Positions 6,306 through 13,728 are shown, numbered from the stretch's first letter. The stretch: 13,728 nt of DNA from an uncultured bacterium (GCA_900551965.1 URYF01000039.1:1-13728); one strand, 5' to 3'. Notes: generated by a model from the sequence alone, not told the origin. A program made the numbers and translations.

Positions 6306-9300
6306 ATGAATAATAAAAAATTAAAAAAGATTGGAATGTTGACAGGTTCAATTCTTGCAGGTTTATATGTGTTGTTTTTGTTATTGCCTGTTATTTTAAC
6401 TCCGATTGTTGATTCTTATAGCGATAAAATCGAAGATGCTATAAAAACAGCTTCCGGATTTGATGCGGATTTGGATGATATTTCTGTTGTGACCTCATGG
6501 AATTTATCGGTTGGAGTAAAGGCTAAAAATATATCTTTAGCTGTTCCTTCATCTGAAACCCCTTTTATCCAGGCTGAAGATGCTGGTATTAAATTAGCAC
6601 TCCTTCCTGTTTTGGCTAGAAAAATACAACTGGATAGTGTTTTTGCAAAAGATTTTAATGGTGAAATTGTTATAAAAAAAGATGGAATGCCTTTGGTTTT
6701 GGATTACTTGCCGCAATCTGAGAAACCGGCATCAGAACCCTTTGTTATGCCGTTGGGATTGAAATTGTCAAATCACTTGCCAAATATTTGTGTTAAAAAA
6801 TACAATTTAGCATTTGTTGATGCAATTACTTCAAAGTCTTATTATACTGAAGGTGAAAATTTAAAAATCTCTGATTTTATTCTGGATAAGAAAATAAAAT
6901 TAGGAGCAAATGGGAAAATCGTTTTTGACGATATGCTTATATCAGAATATGATATCAAGCTTGATAATCGTATTATGCCTAAGCTTTCCTTGAATGATAT
7001 TGTGTTCCCTCAGGATATCGTTATAGATGAAGATAAAGATATTGCAAAAACAGAACCGGAGATTACTTCATTTAATATTATAGATTTGTTCAAATCTGTT
7101 TATAATAATAAATTCAGTACAAATCTGACAGCTGATATTAAAACCTCAGGAACTTTGAAAAATCCGCATTTTAAAGGTCATTTGAAGGCTGAAGCTATAT
7201 CTGTTGCCGTTAATGGTCAGAAACTTCCGGAAAGTTATTTTGATCTAATGTTCAAAGGTAATAAAACTGATATTGATTCAGTATTTTTCTCATCATCTGA
7301 TTTGAATGAGAAAACTCAGATTATCGGTAACATTCAATCAGGCAAAAGGCCGTCTATCGATTTAACTCTAAGATCAAATGCCAAATTTAATAATATTATA
7401 AGGCTTGTTGATAGTATCGCCCAGTCTTTTGAGTTTGAAGATTTTAAAACATTAAGTGCAACCGGCGGTATCGATGCTGATTTTAATATCAATTCGGATT
7501 TGAAAAAAGTTATGTCTACCGGATATTTAAAAATCATTCCGTCAAGTCTTTCTTATGGCTTATATAATGTTAAAATCAATGATATTTCAGCTGATGTTGA
7601 TCTTATGAATAATAATATTGATATCAAAAAAGCCGGTTTCTCTATAGCTGGGCACCCGCTGAAACTTTCAGGAACAATATTATCTGATTCTACGGCGGAT
7701 TTAAAACTTATTGCGGATAAATTATCTTTAAAAGGCTTATTGGCAGCTTTCGGTCAGGTTGCATTGCTTAAAGAAAATGATATCAATAGCGGTTTAGTCT
7801 CTCTTGATGCAAAGGTTACAGGTAAGCTAAATGATATAAAACCTGAAATAAGTTCAAAAATCGAAGATGTAAATATATATAATAAGGCGGCTGATGTTAA
7901 GGCTATGCTATCAGATGCCCTTATTAAGATTTTGTATGACGGAAAAGCCGCTTCTGGGGACATTGATGTGACTTCACTTGTTCTTAATCACCCGTCTGCT
8001 GTTATCTCTGTGCCAAAAACAAAAATTCTTATCGATAGTAAAGATATAAATATTAAAAATTCATATCTAATGCTGAATAATTCAAGAATCGATATTAAAG
8101 GCTCAGTTAAAGATTATATGTCTGAAAAAATGTTTATGGATATAGCTGCTGCTGGGGATGTTCAAAGTGCTGATATTGCAGCATTTTTACCAAATGAATT
8201 TAAATCCTTAACTCCATATAAGGGCAAATTACCGCTAAGTGTTAAGTTGTCAGGAAATTCAAAGGTTCAAAATATAAAAGCATTAATTGAAGCTGATAAA
8301 GACAATTATATTTCACTTGTTGATATTGATAAATTGAAAGGTCAAAATGTAAAAGTTCATTCCAGTATAGAAATAATTGGAGATTCTTTAACTTTTTCAA
8401 ATACCGGGGTCAGCGGAGATAAGGCTACTCTTGTTAACGTTAACGGCGGAATTTCAAAATTGTACTCTTCACCAAAGCTTAATATAAATATTGCAGTACC
8501 GAATGAGGTTTCATTCCCAATATGGGGAGTTCCTAATTCAAATATTACCGCTAACGGTTCGGTTACTGTTGTAGGAGATATGCTGAATCCAAATGTTCGC
8601 GGGACTGTTAATCTTATTGATATTTCAATGAAAGATTTTGATTTTGCGATAACAGATTTGGTTGCGGATTTGTCCGGTACGGTACTAAATGGGTCAGCAA
8701 CAGCAGGCGGATTTAAAGCCGGAGGGATTGTTGCTTCCGATTTATCAGGAAACTTCTCATTGAAAGATTATACGAAATTCTATTTGTCTGATTTGAGCGC
8801 TAAAGCCTTTGATGGAGATGTTACAGGAAAGTTGTCTTATGATATTATGACCTCAAAAATCGGGCTGGAGCTGAACGGCAGCGGTCTTAACTCTACAAAA
8901 GCCGTGTATGGTGCTGTCGGGATAAAAAATGCCTTAACCGGGGTTTTGAATTTTAATACAAAACTTGTTATGCAAGGTTTGACTGACAAAGAAATAATAA
9001 ATTCTATGAAAGGTAATGTTAATTTTAATATTGATGATGGGCGGTTTATGAGTATCGGTCGTCTTGAAAATCTTGTTTCAGCTCAAAACGTGTCTTCAAA
9101 TTCCATACTAAGGTCTGCATTGTCTGCAATGTCAACATTTGCGGCTGTTCAGGAATCTAATAAATTTAAATATATAACTGGTGAAATAACTCTGGCTAAT
9201 GGCAGTGCAAATCTTTCTAAGATTCTTGTATCAGGACCATTGATGGCATATTATGTCCATGGAACTTATAATATTTTGCCTAATACTGCTAATTTGATAA

Positions 9301-9905
9301 TTCTTGGAAGACTTGAATCAAAGGTTGTATCTTGTCTTGGACCTTTGGGCGAATTGTCCGCAGAAAAACTGTTATCATATATTCCAAAATTTGGGGTAAT
9401 GACTTCAAAGATTTTGAACCAGTTGACCTCAGATCCGCAAAATGAAAATACCGAGTTAATTCCGGCTTTATCAGACGGCAGTAAAACTTATAAAGATTTT
9501 AAAGTTGTATTTAACGGACCTGTTGAAAGTTCTTCATCTGTTCGGAATTTTAAATGGTTGTCAAAATGTGACACAACAGAAATGGATGTAAAAAAAGACC
9601 TTGAAAATGCTAAAGAAGCTGTAAAAGAAAATATTACAAATCGGGTTGAAAATGCAAAAACAAATGCCCAAAATGTAAAAAATAATGTTAATAACATCAT
9701 CGAAACCCAGAAAAACAAAGTGCAATCAGTTAAAGATGATATAAATCAGGCTAAAGAAGATATTCAAAAATCAAAAGAAAATGCAAAGCAAAATTCTGAA
9801 AATTTGAAGAACTTATTTAAAAATGCAATTAAAAATTCTCAAAACAAAATGCCTTCAGAACCTGCAACTGTACAACCTGCCGGTGAAGCCACGGCTGCAC
9901 CGTAG
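6306..9905 (+). CDS. AsmA-like (TamB/YhdP superfamily) membrane-anchored envelope protein
   Basis: This large protein (1199 aa) has one N-terminal membrane segment (about 9-35) and then a long, beta-rich periplasmic body. Its repeating strand pattern, such as LDSVFAKDFNGEIVIKKDG, marks AsmA-type repeating beta-groove proteins. The conserved C-terminal AsmA part (about 855-1020) reads 'G.LNFNTKLVMQGLT', 'MKGNVNFNIDDGRFMSIG.L' and 'GPLMAYYVHGTYNILPNTANLIILGRL'. Family members bridge inner and outer membranes and move phospholipids, so a lipid-transport or outer-membrane role is inferred. The last 110 residues differ: a Lys/Asn/Glu-rich amphipathic helix region (about 1090-1180), then a Pro/Ala tail. 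The ATG at 6306 is preferred over GTG 6297 because GAGGTGA sits at normal spacing before it. The gene follows cca by 63 bp on the same strand. Confidence 0.85.
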   Translation: MNNKKLKKIGMLTGSILAGLYVLFLLLPVILTPIVDSYSDKIEDAIKTASGFDADLDDISVVTSWNLSVGVKAKNISLAVPSSETPFIQAEDAGIKLALLPVLARKIQLDSVFAKDFNGEIVIKKDGMPLVLDYLPQSEKPASEPFVMPLGLKLSNHLPNICVKKYNLAFVDAITSKSYYTEGENLKISDFILDKKIKLGANGKIVFDDMLISEYDIKLDNRIMPKLSLNDIVFPQDIVIDEDKDIAKTEPEITSFNIIDLFKSVYNNKFSTNLTADIKTSGTLKNPHFKGHLKAEAISVAVNGQKLPESYFDLMFKGNKTDIDSVFFSSSDLNEKTQIIGNIQSGKRPSIDLTLRSNAKFNNIIRLVDSIAQSFEFEDFKTLSATGGIDADFNINSDLKKVMSTGYLKIIPSSLSYGLYNVKINDISADVDLMNNNIDIKKAGFSIAGHPLKLSGTILSDSTADLKLIADKLSLKGLLAAFGQVALLKENDINSGLVSLDAKVTGKLNDIKPEISSKIEDVNIYNKAADVKAMLSDALIKILYDGKAASGDIDVTSLVLNHPSAVISVPKTKILIDSKDINIKNSYLMLNNSRIDIKGSVKDYMSEKMFMDIAAAGDVQSADIAAFLPNEFKSLTPYKGKLPLSVKLSGNSKVQNIKALIEADKDNYISLVDIDKLKGQNVKVHSSIEIIGDSLTFSNTGVSGDKATLVNVNGGISKLYSSPKLNINIAVPNEVSFPIWGVPNSNITANGSVTVVGDMLNPNVRGTVNLIDISMKDFDFAITDLVADLSGTVLNGSATAGGFKAGGIVASDLSGNFSLKDYTKFYLSDLSAKAFDGDVTGKLSYDIMTSKIGLELNGSGLNSTKAVYGAVGIKNALTGVLNFNTKLVMQGLTDKEIINSMKGNVNFNIDDGRFMSIGRLENLVSAQNVSSNSILRSALSAMSTFAAVQESNKFKYITGEITLANGSANLSKILVSGPLMAYYVHGTYNILPNTANLIILGRLESKVVSCLGPLGELSAEKLLSYIPKFGVMTSKILNQLTSDPQNENTELIPALSDGSKTYKDFKVVFNGPVESSSSVRNFKWLSKCDTTEMDVKKDLENAKEAVKENITNRVENAKTNAQNVKNNVNNIIETQKNKVQSVKDDINQAKEDIQKSKENAKQNSENLKNLFKNAIKNSQNKMPSEPATVQPAGEATAAP

Positions 9906-9912
9906 GCAGTGT

Positions 9913-10887
9913 CTACAATATACAGGCAAGTACCATCAGGATAAGTGTACCGATTTGGAATGCTGTTGCCATGTTTTGACCGAATTTGTTACTGTCATAG
10001 CGCTTTGCGGATTTTTGAGCGTTTATGGCACTTGAGATTCTTGAGAGCCTTTCAGATTCACTGTCATTTGCAAAATTCGTTCCGAAAACACTTGATTCAA
10101 TTCTTGCTAAACGCGCGTTCATTGGCTCGTTTTCAAATTTTGTTTTATAAAGGGTTTTTTCTATACTTGAAATATTTAGCGGTTTTGAGGATTTAAATAC
10201 GTTATTACTTGAGGAATAATCGTCGTAGTCTGAATATTCAGGAAAATTCATCGCATTTCCTTGATTATAAGCATCATAATCAAATGTATCGCCGTATGAA
10301 TCTATGTGGTAATTCTGGTCAAGTTTTCCAATATCTCCGTTATAAAAGTCGTTTTCTTGCTGTGCAATTTTATTTGACATGAAGTTTTGAGGTTTTATTT
10401 CGGCTTTTAGACGGTCTACTCGGCTTGATAAGTCATCACTTTCGTATGTCTTGCCGAAAGTTTTTGTTTCAAGTTTTGATAATCTTGTTTTTATATTTTG
10501 GTCTTTGTACTCCTGTTTAAAAACTTGTTTTTCAAGTTCATTTATAGCCGGATAATCCATTTTAGTACTTTCTACAGGTTCTTTTGCAAATACCCAGGAG
10601 TCTTCATCTTCTCTAAATGTATCTTCTTTAGGCTCGATTTCTTGTCCCATTAAATCAGCTGCAAGGTCTTTTTTTAACTTTGCAACTCGGGTTTGCACCT
10701 GCGCATTCGAGGTTTTACCATATACACTTTCTTCTATTCTGTTAAGTCTTGTACTTTCGTTTTCATTAGAATATGTGTATCCGTATATTGAGTTTTCGAT
10801 TTTATCCAGAATTGTGCTGTTTGGGCTTGCGGCAATTGAATTCTGACAGGATAAAATTATGGCTAAAAAGATAATAATTTTTTTCAT
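9913..10887 (-). CDS. Exported repeat protein with C-terminal membrane segment, unknown function
   Basis: I recognise no named family for this 324-aa protein. It starts with a signal peptide (MKKIIIFLAIILSCQNSIA). Cleavage could follow SIA (residue 19), or Cys14 could act as a lipobox cysteine in IILSC. Three units of about 45 residues follow at 27-71, 116-160 and 240-283. Each has the form 'IE..(I/V)(Y/F)G..(Y/F)......R(L/V)..(L/I)E..(V/T)(Y/F)G', so there are six half-units. Units 2 and 3 each have one FK or YK in place of FG or YG. Acidic, Tyr/Asp-rich linkers (80-110, 178-230) separate them. The last 19 residues (ATAFQIGTLILMVLACIL) are a hydrophobic segment with no tail after it. The layout suggests an envelope protein anchored at its C-terminus. 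AAGGAG before the ATG supports the start. Confidence 0.8.
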   Translation of the reverse strand: MKKIIIFLAIILSCQNSIAASPNSTILDKIENSIYGYTYSNENESTRLNRIEESVYGKTSNAQVQTRVAKLKKDLAADLMGQEIEPKEDTFREDEDSWVFAKEPVESTKMDYPAINELEKQVFKQEYKDQNIKTRLSKLETKTFGKTYESDDLSSRVDRLKAEIKPQNFMSNKIAQQENDFYNGDIGKLDQNYHIDSYGDTFDYDAYNQGNAMNFPEYSDYDDYSSSNNVFKSSKPLNISSIEKTLYKTKFENEPMNARLARIESSVFGTNFANDSESERLSRISSAINAQKSAKRYDSNKFGQNMATAFQIGTLILMVLACIL

Positions 10888-10890
10888 TTT

Positions 10891-10957
10891 AAAAACTCCT
10901 TAGAGTTAGAATAAAGTTTTTTTTAATCAAAACCAATTCAACAAATCAGGAGTTTTT
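10891..10957 (-). promoter_or_regulatory. Promoter and inverted repeat upstream of the exported repeat protein
   Basis: On the minus strand TTGGTT (10936-10931) and TATTCT (10913-10908) are spaced by 17 nt, and AAGGAG lies 8 nt before the ATG. AGGAGTTTTT (10900-10891), which includes the ribosome site, is perfectly complementary to AAAAACTCCT (10957-10948) upstream. If transcription began above 10957, the pairing would hide the ribosome site. The promoter named here starts below that arm, so this role is uncertain. Confidence 0.4.
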
Positions 10958-10990
10958 ATTTTTTGAATTTTAAATATTTCTATGTACGAC

Positions 10991-11024
10991 AAAAGTCCTA
11001 TATTTTACAAAATATAGGACTTTT
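10991..11024 (-). terminator. 16-bp hairpin terminator of the nifU-nifS operon
   Basis: AAAAGTCCTATATTTT (10991-11006) pairs perfectly with AAAATATAGGACTTTT (11009-11024) around two bases. It begins 25 nt past the nifS stop codon. On the minus strand the stem ends in TTTT, a short U run, so it is a moderate intrinsic terminator or a 3'-end stabiliser. No plus-strand gene ends nearby. Confidence 0.7.
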
Positions 11025-11048
11025 ATGCTAAATCCGGTTACCTGTAAT

Positions 11049-12248
11049 CTATTTTCTAAGGGCTTTTAATGCCTTAAGTTCTTTTTGATACGGTGAAATT
11101 GAAGTTGCCTTTTCAATTATGCCGGGTAATTTTTCTATTACATAATCTATTTCAGCTTCTGTTGTGAATCTGCTCAAACTCCATCGTATGCTTCCGTGGA
11201 TTGCAGTGAACGGAACATTCATGGCTCTTAATACGTGGCTTGGTTCAAGAGAACCTGAAGTGCATGCAGAACCTGATGATGCGCAGATTCCAAGGTCAGA
11301 CAGGTGAAGAAGGATTAATTCGCCTTCAATGTATTCAAAGCCGATATTTGTAGTGTTTGGAACTCTGTTTGCCACACCTGTGTTTAATCTTGCGTTGTAG
11401 ATTTTATTTATAATATTTGATTCTAATTTATCTCTTAAACGCTTAACTTCGGTCATTTCGTAATTAAGATTATCCATTGCAAGTTCAGCTGCTTTTGCCA
11501 TACCTGTGATATATGGAGTATTTTCAGTTCCGGCACGTTTTCCTCTTTCTTGGTGTCCGCCGATTATCAGTGGTGTAATCATTGTTTTTGAATTTACATA
11601 TAGTGCGCCGATACCTTTTGGTGCGTGGAATTTATGACCGGAAATTCCAAGTAAGTCAATTCCTGCTTTTTGCACATCGATTGGTATTTTGCCTGCAACT
11701 TGAACTGCATCTACAAAGAATTTTGTATCGTTGTTTTTAGATTTGATAATTTCTGAAATCTTTTCAATAGGGTTTATAACTCCTGTTTCATTATTCGCCC
11801 ACATTACGGAAACCAGTGCTGTATCTTCATCTATCGCAGCTTCAAGTTCTTCCAGATTAAGCTCTCCGTTAGAATTTACTCCGATATAATCAACTTTGTA
11901 ACCTTGTTTTTCCAGAGTTTGATAAAGATTCAACACACAAGGGTGTTCAACTTTTGTAGTTATTATGTGTTTTTTATTTTTGTTGTAATTTAAAACTCCG
12001 CGGATAGCCATATTGGCGCTTTCAGAACCGCAAGAGGTGAAAATTATTTCTTTTTCGTCTTTAGCGTTCACAAAATCTTTGATAACACCGCGGGCTTCTT
12101 TGATTGTTGAAGATGATTTTTTTGCAAAATCATACATACTTGAAGGGTTTGCATATTCTTCTTTAAAATATGGCATCATAGCTTCAAGAACTTTTTCGTC
12201 AACCTTTGTAGTTGCGTTGTTATCTAAATATATAATTTTGTTTGTCAT
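11049..12248 (-). CDS. nifS: Cysteine desulfurase, NifS/IscS type
   Basis: This PLP enzyme removes sulfur from L-cysteine, leaving alanine, and hands it on as persulfide for Fe-S cluster assembly. The protein (399 aa) opens with the class I hallmark IIYLDNNATT (5-14). It has EHP at 101-103, D180 and Q183 near the cofactor, the PLP lysine in SGHKFHAPKG (Lys206), and the catalytic cysteine in SSGSACTSGSLEPSHVLRA (Cys329). That long loop is typical of the NifS/IscS group rather than SufS. The ATG at 12248 is chosen over an in-frame TTG at 12263 because GAGG lies 9 nt upstream and the family starts near 'IYLDNNATT'. The gene follows nifU by 1 nt, with its ribosome site inside the nifU end, so coupled translation is likely. 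Confidence 0.96.
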   Translation of the reverse strand: MTNKIIYLDNNATTKVDEKVLEAMMPYFKEEYANPSSMYDFAKKSSSTIKEARGVIKDFVNAKDEKEIIFTSCGSESANMAIRGVLNYNKNKKHIITTKVEHPCVLNLYQTLEKQGYKVDYIGVNSNGELNLEELEAAIDEDTALVSVMWANNETGVINPIEKISEIIKSKNNDTKFFVDAVQVAGKIPIDVQKAGIDLLGISGHKFHAPKGIGALYVNSKTMITPLIIGGHQERGKRAGTENTPYITGMAKAAELAMDNLNYEMTEVKRLRDKLESNIINKIYNARLNTGVANRVPNTTNIGFEYIEGELILLHLSDLGICASSGSACTSGSLEPSHVLRAMNVPFTAIHGSIRWSLSRFTTEAEIDYVIEKLPGIIEKATSISPYQKELKALKALRK

Positions 12249-12249
12249 A

Positions 12250-13101
12250 TTATTGTACCTCAATAAGAGTGATGTCTGAGCCTAGTGAATCTTGCAGGAT
12301 TTTTTGAGCAAAATTTTTCAAGGTCATTGTTGAATTTTTACAACCGGAGCATCTGCCTTTCAGACGAACATAGATACTTTTGTTTTTAATATCAACAAGT
12401 TCAATATCTCCGCCGTCTTTTTGAAGTTCCGGTGAAATTTGGGTTTCAATAACGTTATTAACTTTCAAAATCCATTGGGTTGGAGTAAGTTTATCTATTT
12501 CAGCCCTTTGCTTGTTGTAATAAGTATCAATCATATCTTGGATTACGGATTTACATTTTCCGCAAGCACCGCCTGCTTTAGTGTAATTTGTTACTTCTTC
12601 AACAGTTTTAAGCCCATTTTGTTTTATGGCATCCCATATAATATTTTCTGTAATTTGGAAACAGGTACAGATAATTTTTTCTTTTTTTTCTGTCCCGTAA
12701 TGCTCGTCAAGTATCTCGTCTAAATCAACATATCCGTCTGCTCTGTAGTTTTTGAGGGCATCTTCTAAAGCTTCGTAGCCCATAACTGAGCAGTGCATCT
12801 TTTCAGGAGGTAATCCGCCCAGTTCGTCTGCAATATCTTTGTTTGTGATTTTTCGAACTTCATCGACAGTTTTCCCGATAATCATTTCGGTTAAAATACT
12901 TGAACTTGCAACGGCAGAACCGCAGCCAAAAGTTTGAAATTTTGCATCTGTAACTATATTATTTTCTATTTTTAAATATATTTTTAATTGGTCACCGCAG
13001 GTTAGGGAACCTGCAACCCCTACGGCATCAGCATTATCAATTGAACCGACATTGCGCGGATTTCTGTAGTGGTCCATAACCTTCTCTGAATAATCCCACA
13101 T
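12250..13101 (-). CDS. nifU: Three-domain Fe-S scaffold protein NifU
   Basis: NifU builds Fe-S clusters from NifS-derived sulfur and passes them to target proteins. The IscU-like domain (about 1-125) has the assembly cysteines Cys35 (SLTCGDQ), Cys60 (TFGCGSA) and Cys104 (KMHCSVMG). The central BFD-type [2Fe-2S] domain (about 140-195) has C145-x-C147 and C180-x2-C183 (GGACGKC). The C-terminal NifU/Nfu domain (about 205-283) has C251-x2-C254 (GRCSGCKNS). All nine expected cysteines are present and the length of 283 aa is normal. No nitrogenase gene is in view. NifU/NifS also serve as general Fe-S machinery in Epsilonproteobacteria and other anaerobes, so a housekeeping role is inferred. The first gene of the operon, it has AAAGGG upstream of its ATG. 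Confidence 0.97.
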   Translation of the reverse strand: MWDYSEKVMDHYRNPRNVGSIDNADAVGVAGSLTCGDQLKIYLKIENNIVTDAKFQTFGCGSAVASSSILTEMIIGKTVDEVRKITNKDIADELGGLPPEKMHCSVMGYEALEDALKNYRADGYVDLDEILDEHYGTEKKEKIICTCFQITENIIWDAIKQNGLKTVEEVTNYTKAGGACGKCKSVIQDMIDTYYNKQRAEIDKLTPTQWILKVNNVIETQISPELQKDGGDIELVDIKNKSIYVRLKGRCSGCKNSTMTLKNFAQKILQDSLGSDITLIEVQ

Positions 13102-13145
13102 AGTTTTTCCCTTTCTTATTCTCTTATTCTAACTCAAAAATAAAG

Positions 13146-13174
13146 ATTATAAAGGGTTGTTAATTATTATTTAA
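13146..13174 (-). promoter_or_regulatory. Candidate sigma-70-type promoter of nifU-nifS
   Basis: On the minus strand a perfect TATAAT (13151-13146) follows TTAAAT (13174-13169) with a 17-nt spacer, giving a leader of about 40 nt. A 17-nt near-palindrome, GTTAATTATTATTTAAC (13159-13175), overlaps the -35 box and spacer, a possible operator. The leader DNA also carries a tandem CTTATTCT repeat (13114-13131 region). Confidence 0.5.
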
Positions 13175-13247
13175 CTTTTAGTTGTGATAATTTTATTAGT
13201 TTTAAATCCGTTTTAAAAATCTTTTGATTGTAAATAAATGTTACAAA

Positions 13248-13272
13248 TATATTCTAAATGTTAAAGAATATA
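13248..13272. repeat. 8-bp inverted repeat overlapping the -35 of the sigma-28-like promoter
   Basis: TATATTCT (13248-13255) and AGAATATA (13265-13272) are perfect inverted copies separated by 9 nt. The right arm overlaps the end of the TAAA box (13262-13265). It could be an operator or chance in AT-rich DNA. Confidence 0.4.
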
Positions 13273-13289
13273 CAAAAGGCTGCCGATAT
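13262..13289 (+). promoter_or_regulatory. Sigma-28/SigD-type promoter
   Basis: TAAA (13262-13265), a 16-nt spacer and GCCGATAT (13282-13289) match the published B. subtilis SigD consensus (TAAA-N14-16-GCCGATAT). They also match the enterobacterial FliA site closely. The predicted start near 13296 gives a leader of about 30 nt with AAAGGGA at the right distance from the ATG at 13328. The match is long and positioned correctly before a real start, which makes chance unlikely. Confidence 0.7.
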
Positions 13290-13327
13290 AAGATGTATAG
13301 GAAATTAACTACGAAAGGGACACCGAA

Positions 13328-13728
13328 ATGGGCATGAGTGCATCACAAGCAAGATTTCTGAGTTTAACAGCAAGGAAAAATAATGTCGAATTCGAAGGAC
13401 AGCAGATTAACCAGCAGAGAACTACTCTGTCTAATGAGTCAGGCAGTTATTATTCAGAATTATGTAATATGGCTGTTCCTACTCCGCCATCTGTTGATGA
13501 TTATACAAAAGTATCATACACCTTCGATGACGGTGCGTTAACAAATACTATTACTTCAATGATTGCGAAAGGTAATAATGAATATTCAATCAGCTATATT
13601 CAGCAATGGCAGGATGATTATTCTGTTGTTTCAGCATCTTCAAGTATTATTTCTCAAGAGGTTGATGAAACTACTAAATTGATGTCTTATAAAATCGGCT
13701 CATCTACTCTTAGAAAATTAGGTGATAC
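13328..13728 (+). CDS. Unidentified protein with a 'MGMSASQARFLSLTARKNNVEFEGQQINQQRTTLSNES'-class N-terminus, partial
   Basis: Only the first 133 codons are inside the window and the frame is open at the edge. I recall this kind of N-terminus (start MGMSASQARFLSLTAR) as recurring in gut Gastranaerophilales genomes, without a known function. There is no signal peptide or membrane segment in the visible part. Residues 1-50 look helical and amphipathic, rich in Gln/Asn/Ser, then PTPPSVDDY leads to a strand-rich stretch (YTFDDGALTNTITSMIAKG). The ATG at 13328 has AAAGGGA 7 nt upstream, and a second Met at codon 3 is less well placed. Control by a sigma-28-like promoter suggests a surface-appendage or motility-linked product, but the sequence does not match flagellin or hook proteins that I know. 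Confidence 0.8.
   Translation, partial: MGMSASQARFLSLTARKNNVEFEGQQINQQRTTLSNESGSYYSELCNMAVPTPPSVDDYTKVSYTFDDGALTNTITSMIAKGNNEYSISYIQQWQDDYSVVSASSSIISQEVDETTKLMSYKIGSSTLRKLGD

Noticed and set aside
9945..10196. Plus-strand reading frames inside the exported repeat gene
   Set aside because: They are shadows of the minus-strand gene, without ribosome sites or recognisable protein character.
12249..12263. TTG start of nifS
   Set aside because: It would use the ribosome site as coding sequence, and ATG 12248 matches the family start.
13157..13178. Rex-type redox operator (TTGTTAA-N4-TTAACAA) near nifU
   Set aside because: The spacing between half-sites is wrong and the second half lacks the CAA end.

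Overview
The window looks like a piece of an AT-rich bacterial chromosome. It most resembles a non-photosynthetic cyanobacterial relative from animal guts (Vampirovibrionia/Melainabacteria, Gastranaerophilales type). This placement is inference, from the base composition, the NifU/NifS pair, an AsmA-like envelope protein, and the N-terminus of the last gene, which I recall from that lineage. No rRNA, tRNA, CRISPR array, phage gene or transposase gene is visible.

Left end (1-2285). Minus-strand aspS (aspartyl-tRNA synthetase) lies downstream of a 99-residue protein of unknown function that has its own strong promoter and a hairpin terminator. A short divergent region then leads into plus-strand genes.

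Centre (2286-9905). Four plus-strand genes follow: a compact RqcH/NFACT protein (rescue of stalled ribosomes), rsmE (16S rRNA methylation), cca-type tRNA nucleotidyltransferase (overlapping rsmE by 26 nt), and a 1199-residue AsmA-like membrane-anchored protein. The first three, with aspS, make this a translation and RNA-quality neighbourhood. Between rqcH and rsmE sits a gene-free stretch of about 410 bp. It is bounded by a perfect 20-bp inverted repeat, flanked by TTA on both sides, and filled almost end to end with hairpins. It resembles a MITE-like or structured-RNA insertion, and it is the most unusual object in the window.

Right part (9913-13101, minus strand). A secreted or membrane protein with three repeat units converges on the AsmA-like gene with a 7-nt gap. 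Beyond it lies the nifU-nifS operon (nifU upstream, 1-nt gap), closed by a 16-bp hairpin. NifS supplies sulfur from cysteine and three-domain NifU assembles Fe-S clusters. No nitrogenase gene is present, so a general Fe-S role is likely.

Right end (13102-13728). A divergent intergenic region carries a sigma-70-like promoter for nifU. Facing the other way is a close match to a sigma-28/SigD promoter (TAAA-N16-GCCGATAT). It drives an unidentified gene that runs off the window, which suggests that gene belongs to a motility-type or appendage-type regulon.
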